Positions 8,863 to 17,596 of a stretch of 64,000 bases of DNA are shown here, piece after piece (the stretch's first letter is position 1; each line of letters starts with the position of its first letter). The notes under the pieces are model-generated. The model worked only from the letters and a program-made list of their open reading frames with translations, made no database searches and had not been told where the DNA came from. The stretch is from Vibrio maritimus (lineage in GTDB: Bacteria; Pseudomonadota; Gammaproteobacteria; Enterobacterales; Vibrionaceae). Position numbers and translations under genes: made by a program. The stretch covers positions 1,178,001 to 1,242,000 of the forward strand of contig NZ_CP090439.1 of NCBI RefSeq assembly GCF_021441885.1, in the 5' to 3' direction.

Positions 8863-10941
8863 TTACAGCTCGATAGTCACTGTTTCGCCGTCTACAGTCA
8901 GAAGAAGCGTGTTGCCTTCAACTTTATGAGACACTTCAACTTGCTCGCCGTTGTTCTTGTTTGGAACCAATAGCGTTAGAACGTTGTGCTGCTTAGCTGC
9001 AGAGAATTCCACTTCAACGTGACGGTGGATTTCTAGGTCTTGGTACTCGTATGGGTCTACGTCACCAAAGCCTTCAACATTTTTCACAGATGTGATGTTG
9101 TCAGCGCTGTCGTTGATGAAGCTCACGTCTAGGTGTGCATTCTCACCACGGATAGCGAATGACTTATCAGCTGTCTCTGTGTTGAACGTTGTGTGCATTA
9201 GCCAAGTCAGGTCTTTTTCTTCAGCGAAGCTCGCTTTGTCTTGCATTACGAACACTTTGCCTTTTACAAACCAGATCTTACGCTTGTAAGACTCAATGTC
9301 TGGCGTGAAGAACTTGTATGAGGCTGTTGCATCACCTTCAACGAACTTAACATCAGAATCTGTATCGTAATCAGTGATTTGACCACCTGCTTCGATACAG
9401 AAGCGATCTTGGTGACCTTCGAAGTTCGTGTTCTTGTTCTCACCGTACTGACCTTTACCATTAAATAGTGGAAGGTTCTTAGAGAACGTGTGACGACGCC
9501 ACTTAGTGTGCATGTCTACGCCGAAGCCACCGTAGTAACCAGTGATAGATGCCAAAGTTTCACCAAATGCATGCAGTGTGAATGCGTTTTGGTCACCGTG
9601 CGAGTGGCTGATTGAGCCAAACGGGCTGCACTTGAACACCATGTGGATGTGCTCATCGCGCTCAGTCATACGGTTGTGGAACGCAGCCCAACCTGTAATT
9701 GGGAACACTTTTAGAAGTGGATCGTTAGACGGAGCTTGCTCTTCTGGTGCATCCCATAGGATGTTGAAGCGAAGATCGTCGTAGCCGAAGTCCCACCAAC
9801 CGAAGTTGTAGAATTTAGTGTGTGCTTCAGTATCACGACCTTTAAGTTGGTTGTAGTACCAAACGTACTCTGGCTTCTGGTTTACACCTGCGTAATGCTT
9901 GATGTTGTATGCCAGTTTAAGACCCGGGAAGTCACCGATAGATGACTGGTCACAGAAACTTGCGCGCTTCGAGTGAACAGGCATGCAGTATAGCGGGAAG
10001 TCACCTGTGTTCTCGTAGAACGTTTTGTTGAACATATTCACGCCAGTGTACGCTTTCAATAGGTCGAAAGCTTCACCTAGGAATGCGGTTTGCGTGTTCC
10101 AGTAGTCAGGACCTTCAGCCCAACCGCCGTCTTCGCCGCCCCATGGTGGGTAGTGAACTGCGTAGTATTCTAGAGCGTAAGCGATGTATTCGCCTGCTTT
10201 AGGGTGGTCGTGATAAAGCGCAATACACGTCGGAATGATAGCAGACGAGATTGAACGAACACCGTGGCTGTTAAGTGGGTTAGCCAATAGGTCGACCGTC
10301 ACTTTTAGGTGATGCATGATTTCGTCTAGGCGAGTCACTAGTGCTTCACGTACGATTTCGCGCTCTTCTTCTGTGAAGTGAGCGTGTAGCCAGTCATAGC
10401 CCCAAGCCATTGCTGCGATAACGCGGAACGCCGCTTCATCGTTGTAGCCGCGAGATGTTACGCCGTCTGGATCGTAAGTCGCGAGTTGAAGTGTCCACGC
10501 TTTTGCTTTTGCGATTAGCGCTTCGTCCTCTTTCACGATACCTGCGATAGACAAGTTACGAGTTGCGTTAAGTGCCATTTGGCAATCAACGTACATTTGA
10601 CGCCAGTAAGGACGCCATAGAGAGGCTTTACCTACTGTTTCTTCTGGGTATGGCTGTGGCTCTGCGTATGGTGCAGTGTCTAGGAACTTCTTCGTTGAGT
10701 TATTGAAGAAGTCGTCGAACATGCAGTAAGACTCATCTTCTTTAACCTTAGCTTTGAATTCAGCCAATTCTTCAGATTGGATAAGTAGGCGAGGACGAGC
10801 CTCAGAAAGGTTGTCTAGGAAAGAAAGGTCAAAGTCTCTCTTTTGAACTTCGATAGGAAGTAGGTCAACCAAGTTACCAGCTGAAGTATCGTTCTCCAGC
10901 TTCATCTTCTTGATTGCGTCGAATGATTTCTCGTTACTCAT
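8863..10941 (-). CDS. Heparinase II/III-fold polysaccharide lyase, probable oligoalginate lyase
   Basis: A 692-residue protein with an N-terminal alpha/alpha barrel and a C-terminal beta-sandwich of the heparinase II/III type; PL15 and PL17 exo-oligoalginate lyases have this plan. Seen: barrel region about 95-350 with WRPYWRQMYVDCQMAL, the likely catalytic NSHG in NPLNSHGVRS, GPDYWNTQ, and in the second half SHSHGDQNAFTLHAFGETL, which holds the conserved histidines. No signal peptide, so it probably acts on imported oligouronides in the cytoplasm. No transporter, 4-deoxy-erythro-uronate reductase or KDG kinase gene lies nearby; it is an orphan here. Substrate is inferred, not proven. A palindromic operator lies about 50 bases upstream. 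Confidence 0.75.
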   Translation of the reverse strand: MSNEKSFDAIKKMKLENDTSAGNLVDLLPIEVQKRDFDLSFLDNLSEARPRLLIQSEELAEFKAKVKEDESYCMFDDFFNNSTKKFLDTAPYAEPQPYPEETVGKASLWRPYWRQMYVDCQMALNATRNLSIAGIVKEDEALIAKAKAWTLQLATYDPDGVTSRGYNDEAAFRVIAAMAWGYDWLHAHFTEEEREIVREALVTRLDEIMHHLKVTVDLLANPLNSHGVRSISSAIIPTCIALYHDHPKAGEYIAYALEYYAVHYPPWGGEDGGWAEGPDYWNTQTAFLGEAFDLLKAYTGVNMFNKTFYENTGDFPLYCMPVHSKRASFCDQSSIGDFPGLKLAYNIKHYAGVNQKPEYVWYYNQLKGRDTEAHTKFYNFGWWDFGYDDLRFNILWDAPEEQAPSNDPLLKVFPITGWAAFHNRMTERDEHIHMVFKCSPFGSISHSHGDQNAFTLHAFGETLASITGYYGGFGVDMHTKWRRHTFSKNLPLFNGKGQYGENKNTNFEGHQDRFCIEAGGQITDYDTDSDVKFVEGDATASYKFFTPDIESYKRKIWFVKGKVFVMQDKASFAEEKDLTWLMHTTFNTETADKSFAIRGENAHLDVSFINDSADNITSVKNVEGFGDVDPYEYQDLEIHRHVEVEFSAAKQHNVLTLLVPNKNNGEQVEVSHKVEGNTLLLTVDGETVTIEL

Positions 10942-10989
10942 ACGAACTCTCTTGTAGATACAAATGTGTCGAAAAGGAATTGCAGATAA

Positions 10990-11012
10990 TATGACATATT
11001 GTCATACAATAA
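10990..11012. promoter_or_regulatory. Palindromic operator upstream of the lyase gene
   Basis: Two overlapping inverted repeats: TATGACA-TAT-TGTCATA (10990-11006) and TATTGT-CAT-ACAATA (10998-11012). Short TTGT/ACAA palindromes are typical targets of GntR/FCD regulators of uronate metabolism. It lies 48 bases before the lyase ATG, where a repressor would cover the promoter. The regulator is not in this window as far as I can tell. Confidence 0.5.
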
Positions 11013-11509
11013 TAAAATACTTCTACGCATTCTCTTACGTTTTTGTGAAGTGTAACCAATGACGAAATTTGGTCGCGTTATCGACTTGTAACAAGAAACC
11101 TAACTTAGCATTTTGTCAAAATCTTTAGAGTGTTCGATAAGCCGTTATCACAAAAAGTCTCCGATTATTTTTATCCTTGCAGATCTGGAAATCTCTAACT
11201 AGCCTTTAGTTAACAAAAATATAACAATTTGTTTCTGGTTGTATTTTATTGATACCGGACTCAATAAGTAAGTGGTTAAGTTTTCGTCTTGACCGTTTAC
11301 TTGTGCAGTTTGGCATTACTTTTTGAGACCCAGTGAAGGGTCGAAAAAACCTAGTTGGTCTTCGTATACCGTCGTCGAATCACAGCTTGTTGGGTTTTGA
11401 TTACGGACTTGTCCCATCCTAGATTGTTTGATCACTCTCTGGACGTGCTTGGTACAAGTCATAGGGGAACCACGTCAAAAACGGCGTGGCTAGGCAAAGG
11501 AGAAATCTT
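11013..11509 (+). other. Intergenic region with a structured leader before coxB
   Basis: About 500 bases with no gene. Reading towards coxB, several stems appear: GACCC/GGGTC (11326-11341), a long-range GACTTGT/ACAAGTC pair (11406-11412 with 11454-11460), and CCACGTC/GGCGTGG around an AAAAAC loop (11470-11489), which ends seven bases before the coxB Shine-Dalgarno. This suggests a transcribed leader of about 150-200 nt that could control coxB translation. The promoter is not obvious. Confidence 0.4.
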
Positions 11510-12679
11510 TTGAAGAGATTGCTGACCATTCACGTTGGGATTGGTTTGGCGACTGCGCTTGTCAGCCAACCTCTCCTCGCCGAGTCGAGTAACTACAACT
11601 TAACTCGGGGTGTTACTGATATCAGTAACCAAGTCTATGACCTGCATATGCTCATCTTTTACATTTGCTGTGCAATAGCCTTTGTGGTGTTTGGGGTGAT
11701 GTTTTACTCCATTTTCAAACACAGAAAGTCCAAAGGTGCTGTGCCTGCGAATTTCCACGAGAGTACTAAAGTCGAAGTTGTTTGGACCGTGATACCCATC
11801 ATCATCTTGGTATTGATGGCGATTCCTGCGACCAAAACCTTAGTGGCGATGGAAGATACCTCTCAATCAGATATCACGATCAAAATTACCGGTTCGCAGT
11901 GGAAGTGGCATTACGCATACTTTGGCGAAGACGTTGAATTTTTCTCGTTGATGTCGACCTCGCAAAAACAGATCGATGGGATAGAAGAGAAGGGGGCGCA
12001 CTATCTGCTTGAAGTGGATAACCCGCTGGTTGTGCCCATCGATAAAAAGATCCGTTTCTTAATGACGTCCGATGACGTTATCCACTCATGGTGGGTGCCT
12101 GACTTTGCGGTCAAGAAGGACACCATCCCAGGCTTTATTAATGAAGCTTGGACCAAAATCGATGAGCCAGGTGTGTATCGAGGTCAATGTGCCGAGCTTT
12201 GCGGTAAAGCGCACGGCTTTATGCCCATTGTTGTTCAAGCCATGACACAAGCGGATTACGACGTATGGTTGGCTGGCAAACGAGAAGAAATGGCGCTAGC
12301 CAAAGCCGAAGCGGCCAAAGCGTTGGATGCGACGCTGTCTATTGAAGAGCTTTTGACCACAGGCGAAAGCATTTATGCAAGTCGCTGCTCTGTTTGTCAC
12401 CAAGCGAACGGACAAGGTCTTCCCGGTGCGTTCCCTGCTATTGCAGGGGCCGAAGTGGCGACGACGGGTCCTATTGATACACACATCAGCAAGATTGTCG
12501 ATGGTGTGTCGGGTACAGCGATGCAGTCGTTCGCCAATCAGCTAACCGATAAAGAGATCGCAGCTGTTATTACCTATCAGCGTAACGCTTGGGGTAATAA
12601 CACCGGAGATGTAATTCAAGCCTCAGACATCAATGCGTACAAAACTCAGGAAGCGGAGCCTAGCTCCAAGGAGTTATGA
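11510..12679 (+). CDS. coxB: Cytochrome c oxidase subunit II with fused cytochrome c domain
   Basis: Subunit II of an aa3/caa3-type cytochrome c oxidase; takes electrons from cytochrome c through CuA. Seen: signal peptide (about 1-24, ending PLLAES), two transmembrane helices (about 45-110), the CuA cupredoxin domain with GQCAELCGKAHGFM, and a C-terminal haem-c domain with CSVCHQANGQGLPGAFPAIAG, which makes it the caa3 style. A GTG at 11486 could give a longer reading, but AAAGGAG (11496-11502) points to TTG at 11510, which begins a good signal peptide. First gene of the cox cluster; its stop overlaps coxA. Confidence 0.95.
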   Translation: MKRLLTIHVGIGLATALVSQPLLAESSNYNLTRGVTDISNQVYDLHMLIFYICCAIAFVVFGVMFYSIFKHRKSKGAVPANFHESTKVEVVWTVIPIIILVLMAIPATKTLVAMEDTSQSDITIKITGSQWKWHYAYFGEDVEFFSLMSTSQKQIDGIEEKGAHYLLEVDNPLVVPIDKKIRFLMTSDDVIHSWWVPDFAVKKDTIPGFINEAWTKIDEPGVYRGQCAELCGKAHGFMPIVVQAMTQADYDVWLAGKREEMALAKAEAAKALDATLSIEELLTTGESIYASRCSVCHQANGQGLPGAFPAIAGAEVATTGPIDTHISKIVDGVSGTAMQSFANQLTDKEIAAVITYQRNAWGNNTGDVIQASDINAYKTQEAEPSSKEL

Positions 12680-14322
12680 TGAAAACGGATCCAATGGAAA
12701 AAGTGAAAGCATCCGCGGTGACTGATGCTGACATGAGCCGCGCAAACAGCACGGCAGTCTTAGAAGACGATCATCATGATCACGCGCCTTCAGGTTGGCA
12801 GCGCTGGGTATACTCCACCAGTCACAAGGATATAGGAACCCTCTACCTCTGGTTCAGCTTTATTATGTTCTTGACCGGCGGAGCCATGGCGATGGTCATT
12901 CGCGCCGAATTGTTCCAGCCTGGTTTGCAGCTTGTAGAGCCGAACTTCTTTAATCAGATGACGACGGTACATGGTCTCATCATGGTATTTGGAGCGGTGA
13001 TGCCTGCGTTTACCGGCTTAGCCAACTGGATGGTACCGCTAATGATTGGTGCGCCGGATATGGCGCTGCCGCGCATGAACAACCTAAGTTTCTGGATCTT
13101 GCCTTTTGCGTTTCTCATTCTGATTGCTTCACTGTTTATGCCTGGCGGTGGTCCGAACTTTGGATGGACCTTCTATGCACCGCTTTCAACTACCTACGCA
13201 CCAGATAGCACGGCGCTGTTTGTATTCTCGGTTCATATCATGGGTATCAGTTCGATCATGGGGGCGATTAATGTGATCGTGACCATTTTCAACATGCGAG
13301 CACCAGGCATGACATTGATGAAAATGCCTCTGTTTGTGTGGACGTGGTTAATTACGGCATTCCTACTGATTGCGGTAATGCCGGTACTTGCTGGGGCTGT
13401 GACCATGGTGCTGACCGACAAGTACTTTGGTACCAGCTTCTTCGACGCCGCTGGTGGTGGTGACCCAGTCATGTTCCAGCATATCTTCTGGTTCTTCGGA
13501 CACCCTGAGGTGTACATCATGATTTTGCCATCCTTTGGCATCATCTCTGCGATTGTACCGGCATTTAGTGGCAAGAAGTTGTTCGGCTATCACTCAATGG
13601 TGTACGCGACATGCAGTATCGCCTTGCTCTCTTTCTTGGTTTGGGCACACCATATGTTCACGACTGGAATGCCGGTGTTTGCTGAGCTCTTCTTCATGTA
13701 TTGCACCATGCTCATAGCCGTACCAACGGGCGTGAAGGTGTTTAACTGGGTGGCAACCATGTGGCGCGGGGCATTAACGTTTGAAACGCCGATGCTGTTT
13801 GCCATCGCCTTTATTGTACTGTTCACCATAGGTGGATTCTCGGGTTTGATGTTGGCGATAGTGCCAGCTGACTTCCAGTACCATGATACTTACTTTGTTG
13901 TCGCGCACTTCCATTATGTGTTGGTATCTGGTGCCGTATTCTCCATCATGGCTGCTGCCTACTATTGGCTGCCTAAGTGGACGGGGAACATGTATGACCA
14001 CAAACTCAGTTTGTGGCATTTCTGGTGCTCAGTTATCTCGGTGAATGTGCTGTTCTTCCCTATGCACTTCTTAGGCTTGGCTGGCATGCCTCGTCGAATT
14101 CCAGACTACGCGATTCAGTTTGCAGATGTTAACCAGATCGTCTCTATTGGCGGGTTTGCGTTTGGTTTGTCGCAGCTTATCTTTCTTTGGTTGGTTATCA
14201 AGTGCATCAAAGGTGGTCAGAAGGCTGAAGCGAAACCTTGGGAACGTGCAGAAGGCTTAGAGTGGACAGTACCGAGCCCTGCACCTCATCATACCTTCAC
14301 CACACCACCAAAGATTGATTAA
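12679..14322 (+). CDS. coxA: Cytochrome c oxidase subunit I
   Basis: Catalytic subunit carrying haem a and the haem a3-CuB centre; pumps protons while reducing O2 to water. Twelve hydrophobic helices and the expected ligands are visible: TTVHGLIMVFG (haem a His), WFFGHPEVYIMILPSFG (CuB His and the cross-linked Tyr), WAHHMFTTG (CuB His pair), and VVAHFHYVLVSGAVF (haem a3 and haem a His). Two ATGs are adjacent at 12676 and 12679; GGAG is five bases from the second, so that is used (547 residues). Overlaps the coxB stop codon, implying coupled translation. Confidence 0.97.
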   Translation: MKTDPMEKVKASAVTDADMSRANSTAVLEDDHHDHAPSGWQRWVYSTSHKDIGTLYLWFSFIMFLTGGAMAMVIRAELFQPGLQLVEPNFFNQMTTVHGLIMVFGAVMPAFTGLANWMVPLMIGAPDMALPRMNNLSFWILPFAFLILIASLFMPGGGPNFGWTFYAPLSTTYAPDSTALFVFSVHIMGISSIMGAINVIVTIFNMRAPGMTLMKMPLFVWTWLITAFLLIAVMPVLAGAVTMVLTDKYFGTSFFDAAGGGDPVMFQHIFWFFGHPEVYIMILPSFGIISAIVPAFSGKKLFGYHSMVYATCSIALLSFLVWAHHMFTTGMPVFAELFFMYCTMLIAVPTGVKVFNWVATMWRGALTFETPMLFAIAFIVLFTIGGFSGLMLAIVPADFQYHDTYFVVAHFHYVLVSGAVFSIMAAAYYWLPKWTGNMYDHKLSLWHFWCSVISVNVLFFPMHFLGLAGMPRRIPDYAIQFADVNQIVSIGGFAFGLSQLIFLWLVIKCIKGGQKAEAKPWERAEGLEWTVPSPAPHHTFTTPPKID

Positions 14323-14336
14323 TAAGGTGGATTGCG

Positions 14337-14969
14337 ATGGATAGCGAAACTAAAAAATCAAACAGAAAACTGGTGGGCTGGCTGGGTGTTGCCGTAGTTG
14401 CGATGTTTGGCTTTGGTTTCGCTTTGGTGCCTCTTTACGACATTATGTGTGAGGCGCTTGGTATTAACGGCAAAACCAATACCGAATCTGCTGTTCAGCC
14501 TGTAGGCATGCGAGCCGACATCTCACGCACTATTCGTGTTGAGTTTATGGCGCATGTTAATCCTGATATGCCTTGGGCGTTTAAACCAGAGAAACTCTCT
14601 TTGGACGTACACCCCGGTGAAGTCATTCAAACAGCCTATCTGGCTAAGAACCAATCTAATCAATCATTAATAGGGCAGGCGGTGCCATCTGTATCACCGG
14701 GTACCGGCGCGACATATTTCAATAAAATAGAGTGCTTTTGCTTTAACCATCAGCCGTTAGAGGGCAAAGGCGAAGCCGAAATGCCACTCATCTTTTATAT
14801 CGAGCCAGACATTCCAGAGTCAATTCATACTCTGACCCTCTCTTACACCCTTTATAACATTACGAGCAGTGCAGCGACCCAAGGTGCCACTCTCGATATT
14901 TCTCGTGCACAGGTCGACAGCGGTAACGACGCACTGAATCTATCAACATCGGAGATAAGCTATGAGTAA
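14337..14969 (+). CDS. ctaG: Cytochrome c oxidase assembly protein CtaG/Cox11
   Basis: Membrane-anchored copper chaperone that delivers Cu to the CuB site of subunit I. Seen: one N-terminal transmembrane helix (about 13-33), a periplasmic beta-domain, and the copper-binding CFCFNHQPLEG near residue 135. Length 210 residues is usual. Aggtgg Shine-Dalgarno eight bases ahead of the ATG. It sits between coxA and coxC, the common proteobacterial order, and overlaps coxC by eight bases. Confidence 0.95.
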   Translation: MDSETKKSNRKLVGWLGVAVVAMFGFGFALVPLYDIMCEALGINGKTNTESAVQPVGMRADISRTIRVEFMAHVNPDMPWAFKPEKLSLDVHPGEVIQTAYLAKNQSNQSLIGQAVPSVSPGTGATYFNKIECFCFNHQPLEGKGEAEMPLIFYIEPDIPESIHTLTLSYTLYNITSSAATQGATLDISRAQVDSGNDALNLSTSEISYE

Positions 14970-15843
14970 GACTCAAACTTATTATGTTCCGGCGCAGAGC
15001 AGTTGGCCCATTGTTGGAGCCGTAGCGCTGTTTTTTGTTGCAGTTGGGGCGGGACTAACCGTTCAACATCTTGATACCGGCGGTGCAGGCAGCGTCATTG
15101 GGGGTATCGTATTAGCGCTTGGCGTGGCGGTACTTATCTACATGTTTTCTGGGTGGATGAGTAATGTTATCTCTGAATCCATGTCTGGGCTTTATTCTGC
15201 TCAGCTGTCGCGCTCATTTAAGCAAGGCATGAGCTGGTTTATCTTCTCTGAAGTGATGTTTTTTGGTGCGTTCTTTGGTGCTCTGTTCTACGCAAGAATG
15301 ATATCAGTCCCTTGGTTAGGCGGCGCAGACAATAATGCCATGACTCATGAGGTGTTGTGGCCGGCATTTGAGGCGATTTGGCCGCTCACTACAACTCCAG
15401 GCGGCACCACCACAGAAGCGATGCCATGGACGGGGTTACCACTACAGAACACCGTCATCCTGCTGCTATCGTCGATTACCCTGCATATGGCGCACGTCAG
15501 CCTTGAGAAAAACAAGCGTACCGCGCTCATTGTATGGCTAGAGATCACCATCGTCTTGGCTGCGTTTTTCTTATATTACCAAGCTGTCGAATACGCTCAT
15601 GCTTATCAGGATATGGGATTAACCCTCCAATCGGGTATCTACGGCAATACCTTCTTCATGCTCACTGGCTTCCATGGTCTTCATGTATTTATCGGGACAG
15701 TGTTCTTAATCGTCCTTCTATTCCGAATAGCGAAAGACCACTTCACCCCTAAAGACCACTTTGGGTTCCAAGCGGGCAGTTGGTATTGGCACTTTGTCGA
15801 TGTGGTGTGGTTGTGTCTATTTGTTTTTGTGTACGTCTTATAG
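14962..15843 (+). CDS. coxC: Cytochrome c oxidase subunit III
   Basis: Non-redox integral membrane subunit that stabilises subunit I and its proton uptake. Seven helices are visible, with WFIFSEVMFFGAFFGALFYAR in helix 3 (key residues WFIFSE), TGFHGLHVFIG, and the C-terminal SWYWHFVDVVWLCLFVFVYVL region (key WYWHFVD). Length 293 residues. Overlaps ctaG by eight bases. A hairpin follows directly, so this may end a first transcript of the cluster. Confidence 0.96.
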   Translation: MSKTQTYYVPAQSSWPIVGAVALFFVAVGAGLTVQHLDTGGAGSVIGGIVLALGVAVLIYMFSGWMSNVISESMSGLYSAQLSRSFKQGMSWFIFSEVMFFGAFFGALFYARMISVPWLGGADNNAMTHEVLWPAFEAIWPLTTTPGGTTTEAMPWTGLPLQNTVILLLSSITLHMAHVSLEKNKRTALIVWLEITIVLAAFFLYYQAVEYAHAYQDMGLTLQSGIYGNTFFMLTGFHGLHVFIGTVFLIVLLFRIAKDHFTPKDHFGFQAGSWYWHFVDVVWLCLFVFVYVL

Positions 15844-15850
15844 ATATGGG

Positions 15851-15878
15851 AGCCTTGCGAATGGTATTTCGCAGGGCT
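15851..15878 (+). terminator. Hairpin after coxC
   Basis: AGCCTTGCGAA / TTCGCAGGGCT, 11 bp with one G-T pair and a TGGTAT loop. No strong T-run follows (GACTTTAGTT), so it may be a partial terminator or processing site between coxC and the later assembly genes. Confidence 0.55.
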
Positions 15879-15905
15879 GAGACTTTAGTTAGTTAAAGAT
15901 TTTAG

Positions 15906-16130
15906 CTAGTAAGGACGGGGGTTAGGCGTTAACAAACCACTTTGAAGCGCGATGATGAGAAGAATAATGACAATCGCGGAGAACAGAACACGACGGCCCA
16001 AATAATAACTCATGGGTTTATCCGAATCAGGGTCGTCGCGCACCATTCGAATTAGGGCAAGCGCTAAGTTAAAGATGATGAAGAGTAACAGTAGTACTAA
16101 AGCAATCTTAAATAACAGTGTGGGCGACAT
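15906..16130 (-). CDS. DUF2909 family small membrane protein
   Basis: A 74-residue protein with two hydrophobic helices separated by RMVRDDPDSDKPMSYYLGRR; this arrangement fits the DUF2909 family, which is regularly found, often reversed, inside cox clusters. Function unknown; a role in oxidase assembly is inferred from position only. The open frame extends upstream to 16217, but GAGGAG sits six bases before the ATG at 16130 (MSPTLLFKIALVLLLL), which is the family's usual N terminus. It lies divergent to the SURF1 gene with only about 31 bases between starts. Confidence 0.82.
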   Translation of the reverse strand: MSPTLLFKIALVLLLLFIIFNLALALIRMVRDDPDSDKPMSYYLGRRVLFSAIVIILLIIALQSGLLTPNPRPY

Positions 16131-16161
16131 TGGTACTCCTCGCGTTATCTGGTTCAAAACC

Positions 16162-16965
16162 GTGAAGTTTTGGATTGGTTTAGCTTTAACTTTGGTTGTG
16201 TTTTCAGCATTGGTCAAATTAGGAATGTGGCAACATCAACGCGGTGATGAAAAAGTGGCGTTGGAAGAAACGTTAGCGCAGCGTGCTTTGTTACCTGCCG
16301 AAGAGATTACTTCACTCTCTCTACCTCTTGCGAAGCAGAGTGAGCATAACTATCTGAAATGGATAGGTTTGCCAGTAAGTGCTTACTTGGTGCCTAGTCC
16401 TTATCTATATTATCTCGACAATCAAACTCTAGATGGCGTAGTGGGCTATCTCGTTTATCAATTGATGATTGCTCCGTCACAACAAAATCAACGGTTTTTG
16501 GTAGAGCTGGGCTTCATTGCTGGTGGATTAGACAGACGTTACTTACCAGCGGTGGCACCAATATCACAGCCAGTCGATGTTCAAGGGCGACTCTATAAGA
16601 AGATGGATAGCCCGCTTGGCAGTGAGTTGCACAGTGAGCGGTTTGCTGACGAACACTATTCGTTATATCGGATTCAAAACCTTAATTTGGTATTGCTGGG
16701 TGAAGCGTTGCGTGGCGAGCAGGGGTTGAGAGGTGCTGATGTAGAAGCAATCGGAGGAGAGTTATCAGCTTGGGTTATCCAACCAACTGACAATTTGACC
16801 GATTACCCGCACCCTTGGAAGCCAATCTCTATGAACTCGGCAAAGCATTATGGCTATTCGTTTCAATGGTTCACGATGGCTGCAGTATTTGCGCTAGTTG
16901 TTATGGTCGCTTTTGTTAAATGGCGCAGCACTTCAGGTCGTGTAAAAAATGGAAATAGAGGGTGA
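16162..16965 (+). CDS. SURF1 family cytochrome oxidase biogenesis protein
   Basis: SURF1/Shy1-type protein that helps insert haem a into subunit I. Two transmembrane helices flank a periplasmic domain: FWIGLALTLVVFSALVKLG at the start and FTMAAVFALVVMVAFVKW at the end; VELGFIAGG and DVQGRLYKK are family-like. The frame is open well upstream (to 16012), running antisense through the DUF2909 gene. I chose GTG at 16162 because it begins with KFWIGLALTLVVFS, the usual start, but no good Shine-Dalgarno is seen, so the start is uncertain. Next gene follows after three bases. Confidence 0.85.
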   Translation: MKFWIGLALTLVVFSALVKLGMWQHQRGDEKVALEETLAQRALLPAEEITSLSLPLAKQSEHNYLKWIGLPVSAYLVPSPYLYYLDNQTLDGVVGYLVYQLMIAPSQQNQRFLVELGFIAGGLDRRYLPAVAPISQPVDVQGRLYKKMDSPLGSELHSERFADEHYSLYRIQNLNLVLLGEALRGEQGLRGADVEAIGGELSAWVIQPTDNLTDYPHPWKPISMNSAKHYGYSFQWFTMAAVFALVVMVAFVKWRSTSGRVKNGNRG

Positions 16966-16968
16966 AGT

Positions 16969-17553
16969 ATGAGTAGTAACCTAGGTATGGAGACCAGCAA
17001 GCCCGTCGTTGACCCCAAAACAGTGCGACGTGGCCGCTTAACCTTGATAGCTCTGGTGGTGTTTTTTGCATTACCTTTCATTATTGCCAAAGCCATTTTG
17101 AGCAACAACTGGTATGAGTCGGGCGTGACCAATCACGGTCAGCTCATTGAGCCTCGAATGACGTTTGAAACCCTTGGCCTTGATAATCCACTGCAGAGCC
17201 AAAGTTGGCAGCTAGGTTTTATGCTACCGGCCGCGTGTGATGAAGCTTGTATGAACCGACTTTACATCATGGGGCAGACCTACCTCGCTTTAGGCAAGTA
17301 TAAAGAGCGCGTGACACCCGTTGTATATGTTCTCCCTGGACAAGCACTGCCAGAACTTCCAGAGACACTCACTGTGGTAACTGTTAACGATGCGTTTAAG
17401 GGCGCGGTGCCATCGCAGGGCTATCTTATTGCAGACACGTTGGGTCAGTTGGTGATGTTTTTCCCTCCCGCTACCAAAGAAGAGCAGGTATCGCACAGTA
17501 AAGGACTACTCTCCGACCTAAGAAAGCTGTTGAAGCTTTCAAGAGTTGGGTGA
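16969..17553 (+). CDS. Membrane-anchored C-x3-C protein of the cox cluster
   Basis: A 194-residue protein with an N-terminal transmembrane helix (about 24-43) and a soluble domain that looks thioredoxin-like: WQLGFMLPAACDEACMNRL places Cys90 and Cys94 as C-x3-C, the spacing of the copper-binding cysteines in Sco proteins (C-x3-C-P), but without the proline. Members of this uncharacterised family recur between SURF1 and ctaA in cox clusters. No sco gene is present in this cluster. A role in copper delivery or thiol reduction at CuA is inference. Starts three bases after the SURF1 stop. Confidence 0.7.
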   Translation: MSSNLGMETSKPVVDPKTVRRGRLTLIALVVFFALPFIIAKAILSNNWYESGVTNHGQLIEPRMTFETLGLDNPLQSQSWQLGFMLPAACDEACMNRLYIMGQTYLALGKYKERVTPVVYVLPGQALPELPETLTVVTVNDAFKGAVPSQGYLIADTLGQLVMFFPPATKEEQVSHSKGLLSDLRKLLKLSRVG

Positions 17554-17596
17554 TCAGTAAACAGAGCAGAATCGGTAGGCAGAGCAAGGAGTCGCT

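Noticed and set aside
12790..14019. Several open frames antisense to coxA
   Set aside because: They are shadows of the strongly biased coxA codons, with no Shine-Dalgarno and no recognisable protein.
16012..16161. N-terminal extension of the SURF1 gene
   Set aside because: It runs antisense through the DUF2909 coding region and lacks family-like sequence; the SURF1 N terminus fits the GTG at 16162.
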